Made by a program: the position numbers and the translations under genes. Positions 10,946 to 21,339 of a stretch of DNA of 64,000 bases are shown here, in pieces. Each line of letters starts with the position of its first letter. Positions within the stretch are counted from its first letter, which is position 1. The notes under the pieces are model-generated. The model made no database searches, was not told the DNA's origin, and saw nothing but the letters and a program-made list of their open reading frames with translations. The stretch spans positions 3,924,001 through 3,988,000 of the forward strand of contig NC_019867.2 in assembly GCF_002234675.1 (NCBI RefSeq). The letters are read 5' to 3'. The DNA comes from Oryzias latipes (lineage: Eukaryota > Chordata > Actinopteri > Beloniformes > Adrianichthyidae).

Positions 10946-11236
10946 GGTCTAACCTAATGGAGACAAATGCATGAATAAGTATCTCCAGGTCTGGCTTTGA
11001 CATTATGTTTTTGATTTTGGCAATGTTTTTCAGATGGTAAAATGCAGCTGATGTTACTGACTTGATATGGCTGTTAAAGTTCAGGTCAGAGTCCATGATT
11101 ACCCCTAGATTTCTGACTTCATTTTAGGGTTTAAGAAACAGAGAATGAAGGTAGCTGATGACACTTTCTCTGCTTCATCAGCTAAATGTTTTATCAGTGC
11201 CACTGAATCTTTCAATTACCCCTACATCTGTGGGTC
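10946..11236 (-). mobile_element. Rex1/L2-like LINE reverse-transcriptase fragment
   Basis: On the minus strand 10990-11100 translates as IMDSDLNFNSHIKSV followed by FYHLKNIAKI, the C-terminal RT block (MDSDLxF..HI..V...AFYHLKNIA) of fish L2/Rex1-type LINEs. The fragment has no intact frame and separates the two hAT pieces. Confidence 0.6.
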
Positions 11237-11244
11237 CTTTAGAC

Positions 11245-12079
11245 CAGTGTTTTTCAACCAGTGTGCCGCGGCACACTAGTGTGCCGTGGGAGATGGCCAA
11301 GTGTGCCGTGGGAAATTGCCCTCATTAACTGATCTAAAAACATTTCCCATCTCCAGGATTTTAGCTCTCTGTTCATCCAAACAGGCCCTGATAAAACACT
11401 GAGGAGTTAGGAATATAAAAGATCGTAAAATACCTTTTCTTTGCGTTTATTTTATTTTATTAAAGAAATTTTGATAAGAATGACGTACCGCGATTCAGCT
11501 GCACCTTCGGCTGTATTTTGGAAAAGTCCCGTGTTGGGGGGCTTAATCACATGTCATCGGTCTGACCAATCAGAAGTGCTTAAAGTCTTCACTTCCTTGT
11601 CCCGATTTAGCTCGTAAAGTCGCTCAGTTCTAACAGAAATACCAGCTAAAGCTCGTCTTTAGCGGTGTAGCTTTCCACAGAATCCGGTATCAGACCGTGG
11701 AACAAGTGAACAAAACAATGAAGCTCCGAAAACCGATCTTCGGCAGTTTTATGCACTACATTTCCCATGATGCATTGGGTTGTGAGAGTGACAGCGCAAA
11801 AGGAGATCTGTTGTTAAACGTCTTGAAACTAACGAACACACAAACTGTTTTTAAATCTTCTAACTTAACTTTTATTGCATCTTTTAGAAAAAAACAGCTG
11901 CAGTTTCCAGCTTTTTCTGTAACAATTATCTCAAAAATGCATGTGAGATTGTGGAGGGGCTGTAGATCAATTCAGACTATGAGTTTCTCCTTTTTTTTTA
12001 ATTTTTGGATGCTGGTGTGCCGCGGGATTTTTTTTAAGGTTAAAGTGTGCCGTGGCTCAGAAAAGGTTGAAAAACACTG
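11245..12079. mobile_element. Complete non-autonomous hAT element with 8-bp TSD
   Basis: 835 bp bounded by CAGTGTTTTTCAACC and GGTTGAAAAACACTG. It is flanked by perfect 8-bp duplications CTTTAGAC (11237-11244 and 12080-12087), which fit the hAT target pattern nTnnnnAn. Subterminal GTGTGCCG/CGGCACAC repeats are typical of this group. There is no transposase; the longest plus frame inside (about 138 codons) is not protein-like. Confidence 0.85.
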
Positions 12080-12087
12080 CTTTAGAC

Positions 12088-13484
12088 CACAGAGTTTCAG
12101 GGAAATCTTTTAACAGATCTACCTCCTTCTCAGTTAACGCTAATAATCATCTGACCCAGTCCTTTAGTTTTTCTTCCAAATGCAAACCCATTTTAACAGA
12201 GGTCATCCAAAAGAAAGTCACTTGAGTAAGTCCAGTTGAGGGACTTCCCTGGATGTGGGGTGATAGTGGGGGAATCCAGTCATCAGCACTTTCCCCCATC
12301 CTAACCATCTCCCAGATTGTGCCACTGCTGATTGTGCCCGTTCAGCATGAAGACATGCCAAACGTTATTTAAAATTCAACATGATTTCCCCCATTTTTGC
12401 AGCTACAGCTGCACTGCATACAATTGCATAAAAGTGATTTTAGTTGCACTAACTCTAACGGAGAAATACACACGGTTTCACCATTTGATGCTTTCACTGA
12501 AACTCGCGTGGCTGCAGGCTTTGCTTCTAGAATTTGTTCTTTGATAGCTGTCCTACATGCACCAGCGTCACACAAAAAAAATCATCATTCCCATTTATCC
12601 TTAATTTAATTTCTGGTTTAACATCTGCATAAGCCAATAAATCCTAGAACTTCATCAACACCTCATCATCTCCATCTGACTCATCATTCTGCTTTTCAGG
12701 GAGTCCTGTATTAAAAAATGCAAAGCTCCCTGTCCCCTGGCCTCGTCATGCGTGTTCCTTCTCTTCCACAGGTCCAACACCCTGAAAAGGGGTAACCATA
12801 AGCTCCTCTCTGACATCCTCACTACCTCTCAGACCTCTTCTGTTGCGTCTTCTCTGGAACCTCCCCTTCTTCGGCTGCCTCCACCATCATATAACACTTC
12901 CACTCAAACTTTTCATGTCCTGCACAAACTGATTCACATCTGCTTTGTAAGAAATCACACCTTCTATATCTTAACATCTTCCATTGTCCATGTTCTATAC
13001 ACTAAAACACACACTAAAATATACACTAAAATAGTTGGGGGTTGATCATCTCCTGCCTGTGGGTTTGCAACCTGGATCATTGGAAATGATTCTGTCATTG
13101 CTGATGTGTCTTCAGGTTCAGAGGGGAAAGGAGAAAGTCCCTCTCCCATCGTTTTTGTCCACTGTAATTACTGCCCTGTCTGTGATCTAGTCAACATTTC
13201 TTTTTGAGAGGATTCCCCATCATTAGATGGGGGATCCTTTACTAACTGGGGGTAAAGAGAGCTGTTCACATCTGCTCCGTGTGGAGCAGGCGCTCCTCCT
13301 TCCTGCACGTTCTCGTCCTCCTTCCTGCAGGCTCGTGTACGCGCCCCCTCCCTCTAATCTCTCCTGTTCTCTGAAGCCGCACTGCCCTTTTTTTCCTTTT
13401 TTCCGCCTCTCTCAACCAAAATTCCGTAGACTCAAAACCCGCTTTCTGCATTTTCTCCTGATCTTTTCCTTTAATTCCATCCTG
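12088..13484. other. Intergenic, nothing recognised
   Basis: No open frame over about 100 codons with protein-like composition, and no motif I recognise. A pyrimidine-rich patch lies at about 13270-13450. Confidence 0.4.
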
Positions 13485-13775
13485 TAATGCAGGTCAAACT
13501 CATTTTCACTGAGGGCCACGTCAGCATAGTGGCTGTCTTCAAAGGGCCAGATATAATTCATACAATGTAAATAAATGTCATGGAAAAAGTAACGTAACTA
13601 CTCCTTAATGCAGGGGTGTCCAAACTACTGTTTTTATTGGCCCGCAGCAAATTTTGAAAATATAATTTTCCTACATCTGAAAGTTATGGTACTGGTATTT
13701 TTTATATCATATCTATTCATACATATATGTATTCTTTTCATTATTTTATTTAACACAGAATTTCCAGGACCCCGG
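13485..13775. repeat. Two hAT-type interspersed repeat ends
   Basis: TGCAGGTCAAACTCATTTTC (about 13488) and CAGGGGTGTCCAAACT (about 13611) are typical terminal sequences of widespread vertebrate hAT repeats. Both are fragments; their other ends are not clear. Confidence 0.4.
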
Positions 13776-13779
13776 CGTC

Positions 13780-13992
13780 CAACCAAATAGTACGTCGTCC
13801 GTACTTACGGAATTTCGCAGGACTCCGCCGTCCTTTCTGTTGTCGTTCTCCTTTGGTATACCGTCAACCTTTTGGACTCCAGCCAACGGGATGGGCACCA
13901 GCTCCAACAAAGCTGACTCACCTAGGAGTCAGCTGTGGCCACAGTTTTCTGGGGCCCACCACGCTCGCTGAAATCGTCAGGTATGTTGGTAT
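13780..13992 (-). mobile_element. Retroviral-type leader fragment downstream of PBS
   Basis: About 210 bp on the minus strand follows the primer-binding site. It includes a splice-donor-like CTAGGTGAGTC and then runs out into unrelated repeats. No gag, pol or env frame follows, so only the LTR-leader end of the old element is here. Confidence 0.4.
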
Positions 13993-14008
13993 CCGGCTCG
14001 AAGGACCA
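13993..14008 (-). other. Primer-binding site matching tRNA-Tyr
   Basis: The plus strand reads CCGGCTCGAAGGACCA, identical to the 3' end (with CCA) of vertebrate tRNA-Tyr as I remember it. The minus strand is thus TGGTCCTTCGAGCCGG, a retroviral-style PBS. It lies 6 bp from the inner LTR end (14015). Confidence 0.6.
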
Positions 14009-14014
14009 AATTAA

Positions 14015-14490
14015 TGTTGGGTCAAAACAACCTGCAACATCATAATTAGTCAAGAAAGACCAACAGACAAAGGTACCTTTACGAGGAGAGCAGACAGAAA
14101 TCTACCCAGTAAACAATTTCTCTCCACTCTGACGCAAATTCTGCTGCCTCCTCTTTTAATAAGTTGATTTAGGTTGTCCCTAAGTTACACATGCGCTGAG
14201 CTCTAAGGAGGGGAAACAGATAAAAACACAGCTGCAGCGCTATCAGAAAGCATTTATTACAACATGTCCATCCTTCCACAGTCTTCTCAAATCATCTCTG
14301 GACCTGCAAAGCCGTTTCTCACAGATAAACTAACACAGAGCGTCCTTCGGTTCATTTTAGACATAGCTAACACAGGTTCTCAGGAGAATGCTGAAAAGAC
14401 GAAAAGATAAACATTTTCTCCCAAGGGTGTCACCTCCACCTTCCTGTGAAACAGATTTGGACACACACAGACACTTCTGCAAACACGATT
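14015..14490 (-). mobile_element. LTR of an old retrovirus-like element
   Basis: The inner edge is clear: the minus strand ends ...ACCCAACA, then a 6-bp spacer and the PBS. A TATA-like TTATTAAAAG (minus, about 14150-14160) and an AATAAA (minus, about 14251) fit an LTR. The outer edge is a guess (a TG/CA end near 14485). No second LTR was found in the window. Confidence 0.45.
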
Positions 14491-14587
14491 AAATCACCTA
14501 TATATATATAGCTAGGTGATGCATAATATAAGCAAATATGAGATAACCTATATACATTATTCCATCATTCATCACTTAACCGTTGTA

Positions 14588-14990
14588 CCTGTTCATCTAC
14601 AGAATCAGAATCCTTTTATTGTCATTGTACATGGTGATACAATGAAATTGCAGCAGCGCTGGCGCGGTGAAGAAAAATGAAATAAAATAGAATAAAAAAA
14701 TGAAAACACTGTAACTCATATGTCTAAACAAAAATTTTAAAAATGTATGAAAAATAGAATTTAATGAGTTGAGTTGCCATGAGAGTAGCATAATAAATAT
14801 TGTGTGGAATTGCACAGAGACCCAGTTATTGCACACATGCGTAGTAGTCAGTAATTCAGCATTTGTAAAAAGTTAGTGAAGTGTAGTTGGTGGAAGTGTG
14901 TGTATTCTGTATGGTATTGCCTGTGTTAAAAGCTGTTCCTTAGTCTGTTTGTCCTGGTTCTGATGGGCCTGTTCTTCCTTCTCAAACTCA
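14588..14990. repeat. Fish interspersed repeat (AGAATCAGAATCCTTTATTG type)
   Basis: This begins with a sequence (AGAATCAGAATCCTTTTATT then GTCATTGTACATGGTGATAC) that I recognise as a very common retroelement 3'-end in fish genomes. It continues as AT-rich sequence without coding potential. Confidence 0.5.
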
Positions 14991-15009
14991 ATAGTTTGTT
15001 TGTTTAATG

Positions 15010-15660
15010 TGTGTGTTTCTCTTTCGGCTTTTCCCATCCAGGGTTGGCACAGCGAATGAGTCGCATGGTAAACTTAGCAATGTTTTACGCTGGATGCCCT
15101 TCCTGACGCAACCCTCTCAAAGCAACCGGGCTTGGGACCGGCATAGAAGTAGAGAAGGGAACAGGGAGCAACCCGGAGTTGAACCTGGGTTTCACGGATG
15201 GAAGGCACCGCAAACCAGCACGAGCTATGGCTAAAAGCCTATTGAAAGATTTTTAGAACTGATTTTCATCTAAATTTCCAGTCCCTTTTATACTTGGTCA
15301 AACTATTTTTGATAAACTGTTGATACTTTATCATATTTAGCTTTCAATGATTTAAAGATTTTAGTAAAACATTTGTTATAAAAAACAAGCATTTTAAAAT
15401 CAAACCACTTATGAAGACATAAGATTTTTTTTTTCTAAGTCTGTTCACGGTTCTACTGGGGTAACTGGGTGGGTGGGGATGGGGGCGGGGGGTGGTGAGG
15501 TAGGGGTACCTTCTTTGTGTGATTGTCCTTTGTTTTCTGTTTTTAATAACTTTCACTTTTTATGACTGTTTTATCTGTTTTTATGTTAAGCGCTTTGTGT
15601 TTTTAACCAAAATGAAAGGCGCTATATAAATAAATAAAGTTTGAGTTTGAGTTTAAGAAT
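15010..15660 (+). repeat. Interspersed repeat and LINE/SINE 3' tail
   Basis: About 15018-15235 (CTTTCGGCTTTTCCC, ACAGCGAATGAGTC, TGGATGCCCTTCCTGACGC) is a familiar teleost interspersed repeat. About 15585-15655 is the 3' tail of an L2-type retroelement (AAGGCGCTATATAAATAAA followed by short GTTTGA repeats). A G-rich purine patch lies between them (15455-15505). Confidence 0.5.
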
Positions 15661-16106
15661 TCATAAAACAGAAATCCATAAAACTCTTTAAATGTTAGAA
15701 GTGATTATAAACAAGATAAAAAGTTAGAATTTTTCTTCACATTTGTTAGTGTACATATTTGTTAGTGTGACAGTTTTCTAAATGTTCATTTTATTTAGAA
15801 ATGTGTGATATACAGTTTTTGAAAAGGTACAAATAATGTAAACATTTACAATTGCATGAACAATTTTTTTGGAAGAAATATTTAGGAACTTTGTAACCTG
15901 ATCAACAGAAAAAAAACTTGACTCCACCTTTGGTGAGAATGAGGAAATGAATTCTGAGGAAACTGAAAGTAAAATGACTTTGCTGAACTGAACTCAGACG
16001 CCATTAAAGGTCTTTAAATCTCTGCTGGAAAAAAAAAGATTTGTGGAATATTTTCATCCTGAACTTAAAGACAGAAGCTGGTGAGTCTGAAAGACTTTGG
16101 TCAGAA

Positions 16107-17522
16107 ATGGCTGAGAGAGCTGCTCTTCTTGAATACCTGAACTGTCACGTTTGTTCAGAGACTTTCAATGATCCTGTAACTCTGAGCTGCAACCACAACT
16201 TCTGTTGGAGCTGCCTGCAGAAGTTCTGGGAACAAACTCAGAACAAAAACTGTCCCATCTGTAAAAGAAAACCATTTGAAGAACATCCTGCTGTGAACTT
16301 TGGCCTGAAGGAACTTGCTGACTCGTTTGCTGGAAGACAGAAATCTGAATCATCAGAGACAAAAACAGGAGAGCAGAAGTTCATGGAGGTCTGCAGGAAA
16401 CATCCAGGAGAATCCAAACTGTTCTGTAAAGACGAGCAGAGAGCTTTTTGTCCTGTCTGTGAGTTTTCTCAGCACCAGAGTCACAAAGTGGTTCCTGTAG
16501 AAGAAGCAGTCAGAGAGCTGAAGGAGGAGCTGAAATCTGACTTAAAGTCTCTGCAGGACAAGAAGATCAAATACAAAACAATGGAGAAAACATACAATCA
16601 GATGATTCAACACTCCAAGAAGCAGCTGCTGTCCACAGAGACACAGATCAGAGCAGAGTTCAACAAGCTCCAGCAGTTCCTGAAGGAGGAAGAGGAGTCC
16701 AGACTGGCAGCTCTGAGGGAGGAAGAGGAGCAGAAGAGGAAGACTGTGATGGGAGAGATGAAGAGGATCCAGGAGCAGATGTCCTCTCTGTCAGAAAGTA
16801 TCAGTGCTGTTGAAGCAGAGCTGCAGAAAGACAAGGAGGCGTTCCTCAGCAGTTGGAAAGACACTCAGAGCAGAGCCAGAGCCCAGAGCTCGCTGTCAGA
16901 CCCACAGCTGCTCTCAGGAGCTCTGATAGATGTGGCCAAACATGTGGGCAACCTGTCCTTCAGAGTCTGGGAGAAGATGAAGGAGAAGGTCCACTTCAGT
17001 CCGGTCCTACTGGACCCAAACACTGCATTCAGTTGGCTTTATCTGTCTGATGATCTGACCAGTGTGAGACGAGGACAAATTTCTCAGCAGCTTCCTGACA
17101 ATCCAGAGAGAAACATGAAATATGTAAATGTTTTTGGCTCTGAGGGCTTCAGATCAGGGAAACACAGCTGGGAGGTGGAGGTGGGAGATTATCCTAACTG
17201 GAACATTGGTGTGACTAAAGAGTCTGTTAACAGAAAGGGAGAGTGTGATGCATCTCCAGAAGATGGAATCTGGTGTTTAGTACACAGTAATGGAAAATAC
17301 ACAAACGTTGTTGGTCAGACTGTCACTGTGACCAAGAGTCTCCAGAAGATCAGAGTCCAGCTGGACTATGACAGGGGGGAGGTTTCCTTCTACAACCCTG
17401 AAGACATGACTCACATCTACACTCACAAAGACACTTTCACTGAGAAACTTTTCCCGTATTTCAGTGTTGGAAGATCTGGAGATGCAAAAACCTCTAAACT
17501 CCAAATCTGTCCAACTGACTGA
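16107..17522 (+). CDS. TRIM-2: intronless RING/B-box/coiled-coil/PRY-SPRY E3 ligase
   Basis: 471 aa, the most divergent of the three copies but with the same domain order and all RING (C13 to C52) and B-box ligands kept. Residues 174-307 (coiled coil into the linker) are identical to TRIM-1 and TRIM-3. Differences cluster in the SPRY: 308-310 FSW, 322-325 RGQI, 338-341 KYVN, 362-364 YPN, 380-385, 392-394 and 401-402 VV. The C-terminal tail differs (SVGRSGD) and the protein ends two residues early. The start is the first ATG of the frame, at the position equivalent to its paralogues. Its upstream region lacks the hAT element seen before TRIM-1 and TRIM-3, and its 3' flank is of the other type, shared with 24569-25300. 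AATAAA is at 17769-17774. Confidence 0.92.
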   Translation: MAERAALLEYLNCHVCSETFNDPVTLSCNHNFCWSCLQKFWEQTQNKNCPICKRKPFEEHPAVNFGLKELADSFAGRQKSESSETKTGEQKFMEVCRKHPGESKLFCKDEQRAFCPVCEFSQHQSHKVVPVEEAVRELKEELKSDLKSLQDKKIKYKTMEKTYNQMIQHSKKQLLSTETQIRAEFNKLQQFLKEEEESRLAALREEEEQKRKTVMGEMKRIQEQMSSLSESISAVEAELQKDKEAFLSSWKDTQSRARAQSSLSDPQLLSGALIDVAKHVGNLSFRVWEKMKEKVHFSPVLLDPNTAFSWLYLSDDLTSVRRGQISQQLPDNPERNMKYVNVFGSEGFRSGKHSWEVEVGDYPNWNIGVTKESVNRKGECDASPEDGIWCLVHSNGKYTNVVGQTVTVTKSLQKIRVQLDYDRGEVSFYNPEDMTHIYTHKDTFTEKLFPYFSVGRSGDAKTSKLQICPTD

Positions 17523-18420
17523 GATGATTTGACTCTTGTCATAAAAAAAATGTTTTTTCCCCATCATACTTTGGTTAATCCAGATGATCAGATTTTAAGA
17601 ATATGAAGAAAATCTTAATTTTAACTCTAAAATATTTTAAAACCGATTTCGACATTTTAAATGTTTAATAGAAAACTAATCAAACGTTTTGAAAAATTCT
17701 GTGATTTTTTTTTTGTCTTGATAAAAACGAATCCAGTGATCCCGAAAATGTGATGTTGATGTTTTGTAAATAAATTCTCATTCAAGGCTGATTGAATCTA
17801 TTTTCTTTCTTCTTTAGAGTCTCAAACTATTTTACATCTGAATTTAATTCCAGATTACACTTCAGCTTCTCTAAAAAATGTCCAAAGTGAAATTTTCTGC
17901 TGTTCAAGCAAATGTGAAGCAGCTGTTAAATCCTCTTGATGAGTAAAACTTCACCTGCATGTTTCTACAACTGAAAATAATTCTTCATTTGGATCTTTAC
18001 TGACCAGACAAGCCAGAAAGTCCACAGATGAAGACGTGAACCAGTTTGTCCACATTTTCAAGTTAGAAACATTTTCTTGATCGTAACCTGAAATCCAGAT
18101 TTGTTCTGCATTTTCCTCCAATTGTAGACAGTTTTTGCTTTGAGGTTTTCATAAAACCAGTAGAAGATGGAGAGAAAGTTCTCTCTGTCACTAGACTGTC
18201 TTTCTGAACACATTTACCTCCAATTTTGTCAGGATTTCAAATGTTTAAAGAAAAGATTAATGATTAACATTTTATTCCCATCTGGATGAGATTCTTGTGT
18301 ATCTCACTGGAACAGGAGAAACTCAGGCATGAAAGGAACTAAAATGCAAAAAAAACAATTTAAAAATAAGTTTATTTTTTATTTTTCTATCCTTATATTT
18401 TATTTAGCCATAGGGCCACA
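17523..18420. other. TRIM-2 3' UTR and flank
   Basis: No gene. It aligns by eye with 24569-25300 (shared TTTACCTCCAA, GTTAAATCCTCTT and ACTGGAACAGGA landmarks), which groups TRIM-2 with the lost fourth copy. Confidence 0.6.
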
Positions 18421-19509
18421 TTGGAGGATAAAAAGAACCAGATGTGGCTGCGGAGCTGCAGGTCACTTTATCGTCTGTCAAAATGTACACACACGTTCCA
18501 TAAAAGGTATGTTTACAGTATACTCGGACAGTTGGACTGCGCTTCAACACTGCATGAGCGCGGATGCCGCCAGGGACTCCTCAACTCCACTGCACTGGTG
18601 GGTGGCCAATTAACACCAAGGGATATCTCCAATCCAACACTCACCAGGAGTACCTGCTCAGGTGCTGGCCATGAATGTTAGCCTATGGTACACCATGAGG
18701 AACAAACTACCACCCCCCGCAGCCCTGTCTGTCACAATGCAGCAGCAAGTGAATGCAGACCGACTAAACTCAATTGAACAGGTGAGCTGAATGTTTATTG
18801 ATAACGTTCCAAATGTTTGAAAGCTCATTTGTTTGATTTACGATTTATTAAGATTTTATTTATTGATGGGTGGTTTGCAGGATCTGCAGCCCATTGAAGT
18901 TCACCGCGTACCCTGCAGATGATGTCCACTTCCCTCCTTTCTTCCTCCATTAAAGACAAGATCTCTTTGTCTGTGTGACGCTTCCGTCTGAGAAGGAGGA
19001 GCACTTTTTGGTATTTTCAACAATCTAATGCTAATATAACAGACTATGTTTATTCCCCTTTGTTGTTTTATGTTCAAACGGGACATTTCATCTGGAGGAG
19101 GGGGCGTGTGTAACACTGTTTACTTCCGCATTGGTGTTCGGATGACAGGTTCATGACGTAAGATGACAAATGAACTTCAGGGTGTGTGAATGAAAAGGAG
19201 AATAAAGGCTGCAGCGGTACTCTGCACCCAAACGTGTCTCTGAGCTCCTTATTTCACATGTGAAACTCCGCTTTACCGACACTGAACCCTGGAAAGCCGG
19301 CTCCACTGATAATAATCTGATTTTTAGTTGCCAAGAGGTTCAGAATCTCTTTGTCTTTTTCAACCTATCCGTAAATAAAGCTTCACAAAAGGCTACACAT
19401 ATTTCATCTTCAAGCTAGGCTCCAATAAATGGAAAACATTGGGGATTTTTCCTCGTTAAACTATGACTTTTATCTTGTAGATTTACGAGTATGGAATCAC
19501 TTCCATAGA

Positions 19510-19570
19510 CGAGATTTTAAGTCGTAAATTTAGGAGATAAAAACTCCTAAATTTACAACTTAAAATCTCG
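19510..19570. repeat. 27-bp foldback (inverted repeat)
   Basis: Arms 19510-19536 and 19544-19570 are reverse complements with one mismatch, around a 7-base loop. The core TCGTAAATTTAGGAG is like a family of fish foldback repeats. It would form a stable hairpin if transcribed. Confidence 0.7.
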
Positions 19571-19742
19571 TGATTTAACAGTTGTGACTTGCTTTCTAAT
19601 AAATGTATGACTTAGTCGTAGTTAAAAAGTCTTATTACATTTTTTTTGTAAACTGGCCCTAAAACTCAGTCGTAAACAATAAATTTGCCAAATTAATTTT
19701 AATTTGACATCCTTATTATCTTAAATGTAGTACATCTTATTG

Positions 19743-19756
19743 CCACTAGAGGGCAG
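19743..19756 (+). promoter_or_regulatory. CTCF-like motif downstream of TRIM-2
   Basis: CCACTAGAGGGCAG is a full match to the CTCF core consensus, in the paralogous position to 6124 and 4187. Confidence 0.4.
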
Positions 19757-20162
19757 TAGACAGCAATCATTGGACTGTGGATGTAAAACTGCAGTTATAG
19801 ATCTCTTTGGATTCTTTTCTAAATAAAAGTCGATATTAGACTTTTTACCTGTCTGAAAGCCCTGAAAACATATTTTGTACTGAGGTTTACAGTTTCTTAT
19901 CAGCCTAAATCAGATGGACTCTGTCTCATCAGCTCTTCTTCTTTTGGCAAATCAGAGCTGTTTTTTCAAAAGAAAAAAGTTCCAAGTTTATACTCCAAAA
20001 GCTTCTAGCTTTGTTTTAGTAAAGTTTAATCAAGCGATGTAATCCTGGTGTGTTAGATGAATCTTGGCTAGATATAGAGCAAAATCTCTGTGATAGCTTA
20101 GATATTTCTAATTGACCTTTTTTCGGTTCTAAAACTAAACAAGACTCCTGACTCTGTGCAGG

Positions 20163-21328
20163 AGGCCTGCGTCTTCACTAAATTGGACCTTCGAAACGCT
20201 TATCACCTGATCAGGATGAAGGAGGGGGACGAGTGTTTAACACACCACTCGGTCATCACGAATATCTGGTCATGCCATTTGGGCTGACCAACGCCCCAGC
20301 CGTTTTCCAGAGACTAGTAAATGATATCCTACTGGACTTTCTGAATCGTATTGTTTTCGTTAATCTGGATGATATACTGATCTACTCTGATAACCTGACC
20401 CAACATGAACAGCACATCCGCCAAGTACTCACTCATCTCCTCGAAAAATCAACTATTTGTCAAATCTGAAAAATGTGAATTTCACGTTGACCATGTTCAA
20501 TTCTTGGAATACATAATTGAGCCAGGCCACATTCGACCCGATCCTGCGAAAATTGAGGCCATTGCCAGTTGGGGGCCTCCCAATAGCCGTAAGAAGCTCC
20601 AGCAGTTCCTCGGCTTTGCAAATTTCTACAGGCGGTTCATCAGGAACTACAGCAGTATCGCCGCACCCCTTACACGTCTCACGTCCACCTCTCAGAATTT
20701 CTCTTGGACCCAGGAAGCTCAAGTAGCTTTTGACCGGCTTAAAAGTCTGTTCATCTCTGCTCCCATCCTGATTCAAACAGACCCCTCCCGTCAGTTTGTG
20801 GTTGAAGTGGATGCCTTGGATTCAGGAGTCGGAGCTGTACTTTCTCAAAAAGACCCCCAATCCGGTAAGCTTAAACCATGCGCATTCTTTTCTAAAAAGC
20901 TGTCACCTTCAGAGCAAAACTATGACATGGGGAACCGGGAACTGTTGGCCATCAAGCTGGCCCTTGAGGAGTGGAGGCACTGGCTGGAGGGAGCGGAACA
21001 TCCATTCGTGGTTTGGACGGACCATAAGAACTTGGCATACTTGAGGACGGCCAAAAGACTAAACTCCAGGCAGGCAAGGTGGTGCTTGTTTTTTGACCGT
21101 TTCCACTTTACCATTACTTATAGACCAGGAACCCGTAACACTAAACCCGTTGCTCTGTCCCGCAAGTTCAGCTCCTCGGAACCAACCACTGCCACCATCA
21201 TTCCCCCCACCTGCATTGTGGGAGCCCTCACCTGGGATATTGAGAATCGCGTTATCCAGGCTCAAGGTGAGGAACCCGGTCACGCCCCTTGCCCTAATGG
21301 AACTCTGTTTGTCCCCAACTCCCTCTGA
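20163..21328 (+). pseudogene. Gypsy reverse transcriptase and RNase H, broken
   Basis: The RT begins [18 protein letters not shown], then loses about 10 bases (frameshift near 20234) and continues with [20 protein letters not shown]. The catalytic box reads [10 protein letters not shown] rather than the usual VYLDD. A second frameshift lies near 20440. The connection and RNase H region (20410-21210) is well kept: [16 protein letters not shown], then TDHKNLAYL. The frame stops at 21328. It is not functional. Confidence 0.85.
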
Positions 21329-21339
21329 TCTGAAATGCT

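Larger units (their letters stand above)
18421..20150. other. Intergenic with LTR-like piece and fossil unit end
   Basis: No gene supported. About 19108-19281 begins TGTAACACTG and ends CCGACA with an internal AATAAA (19200-19205), so it may be a small solo LTR; flanking duplications do not match, so this is weak. About 19690-19860 resembles the mrps30 3' UTR region of the TRIM units and holds a CTCF-like motif. Confidence 0.4.

Noticed and set aside
19108-19281. Solo LTR
   Set aside because: It has TGT...ACA ends and an AATAAA, but the flanking bases do not form a target duplication; kept only as a weak note.
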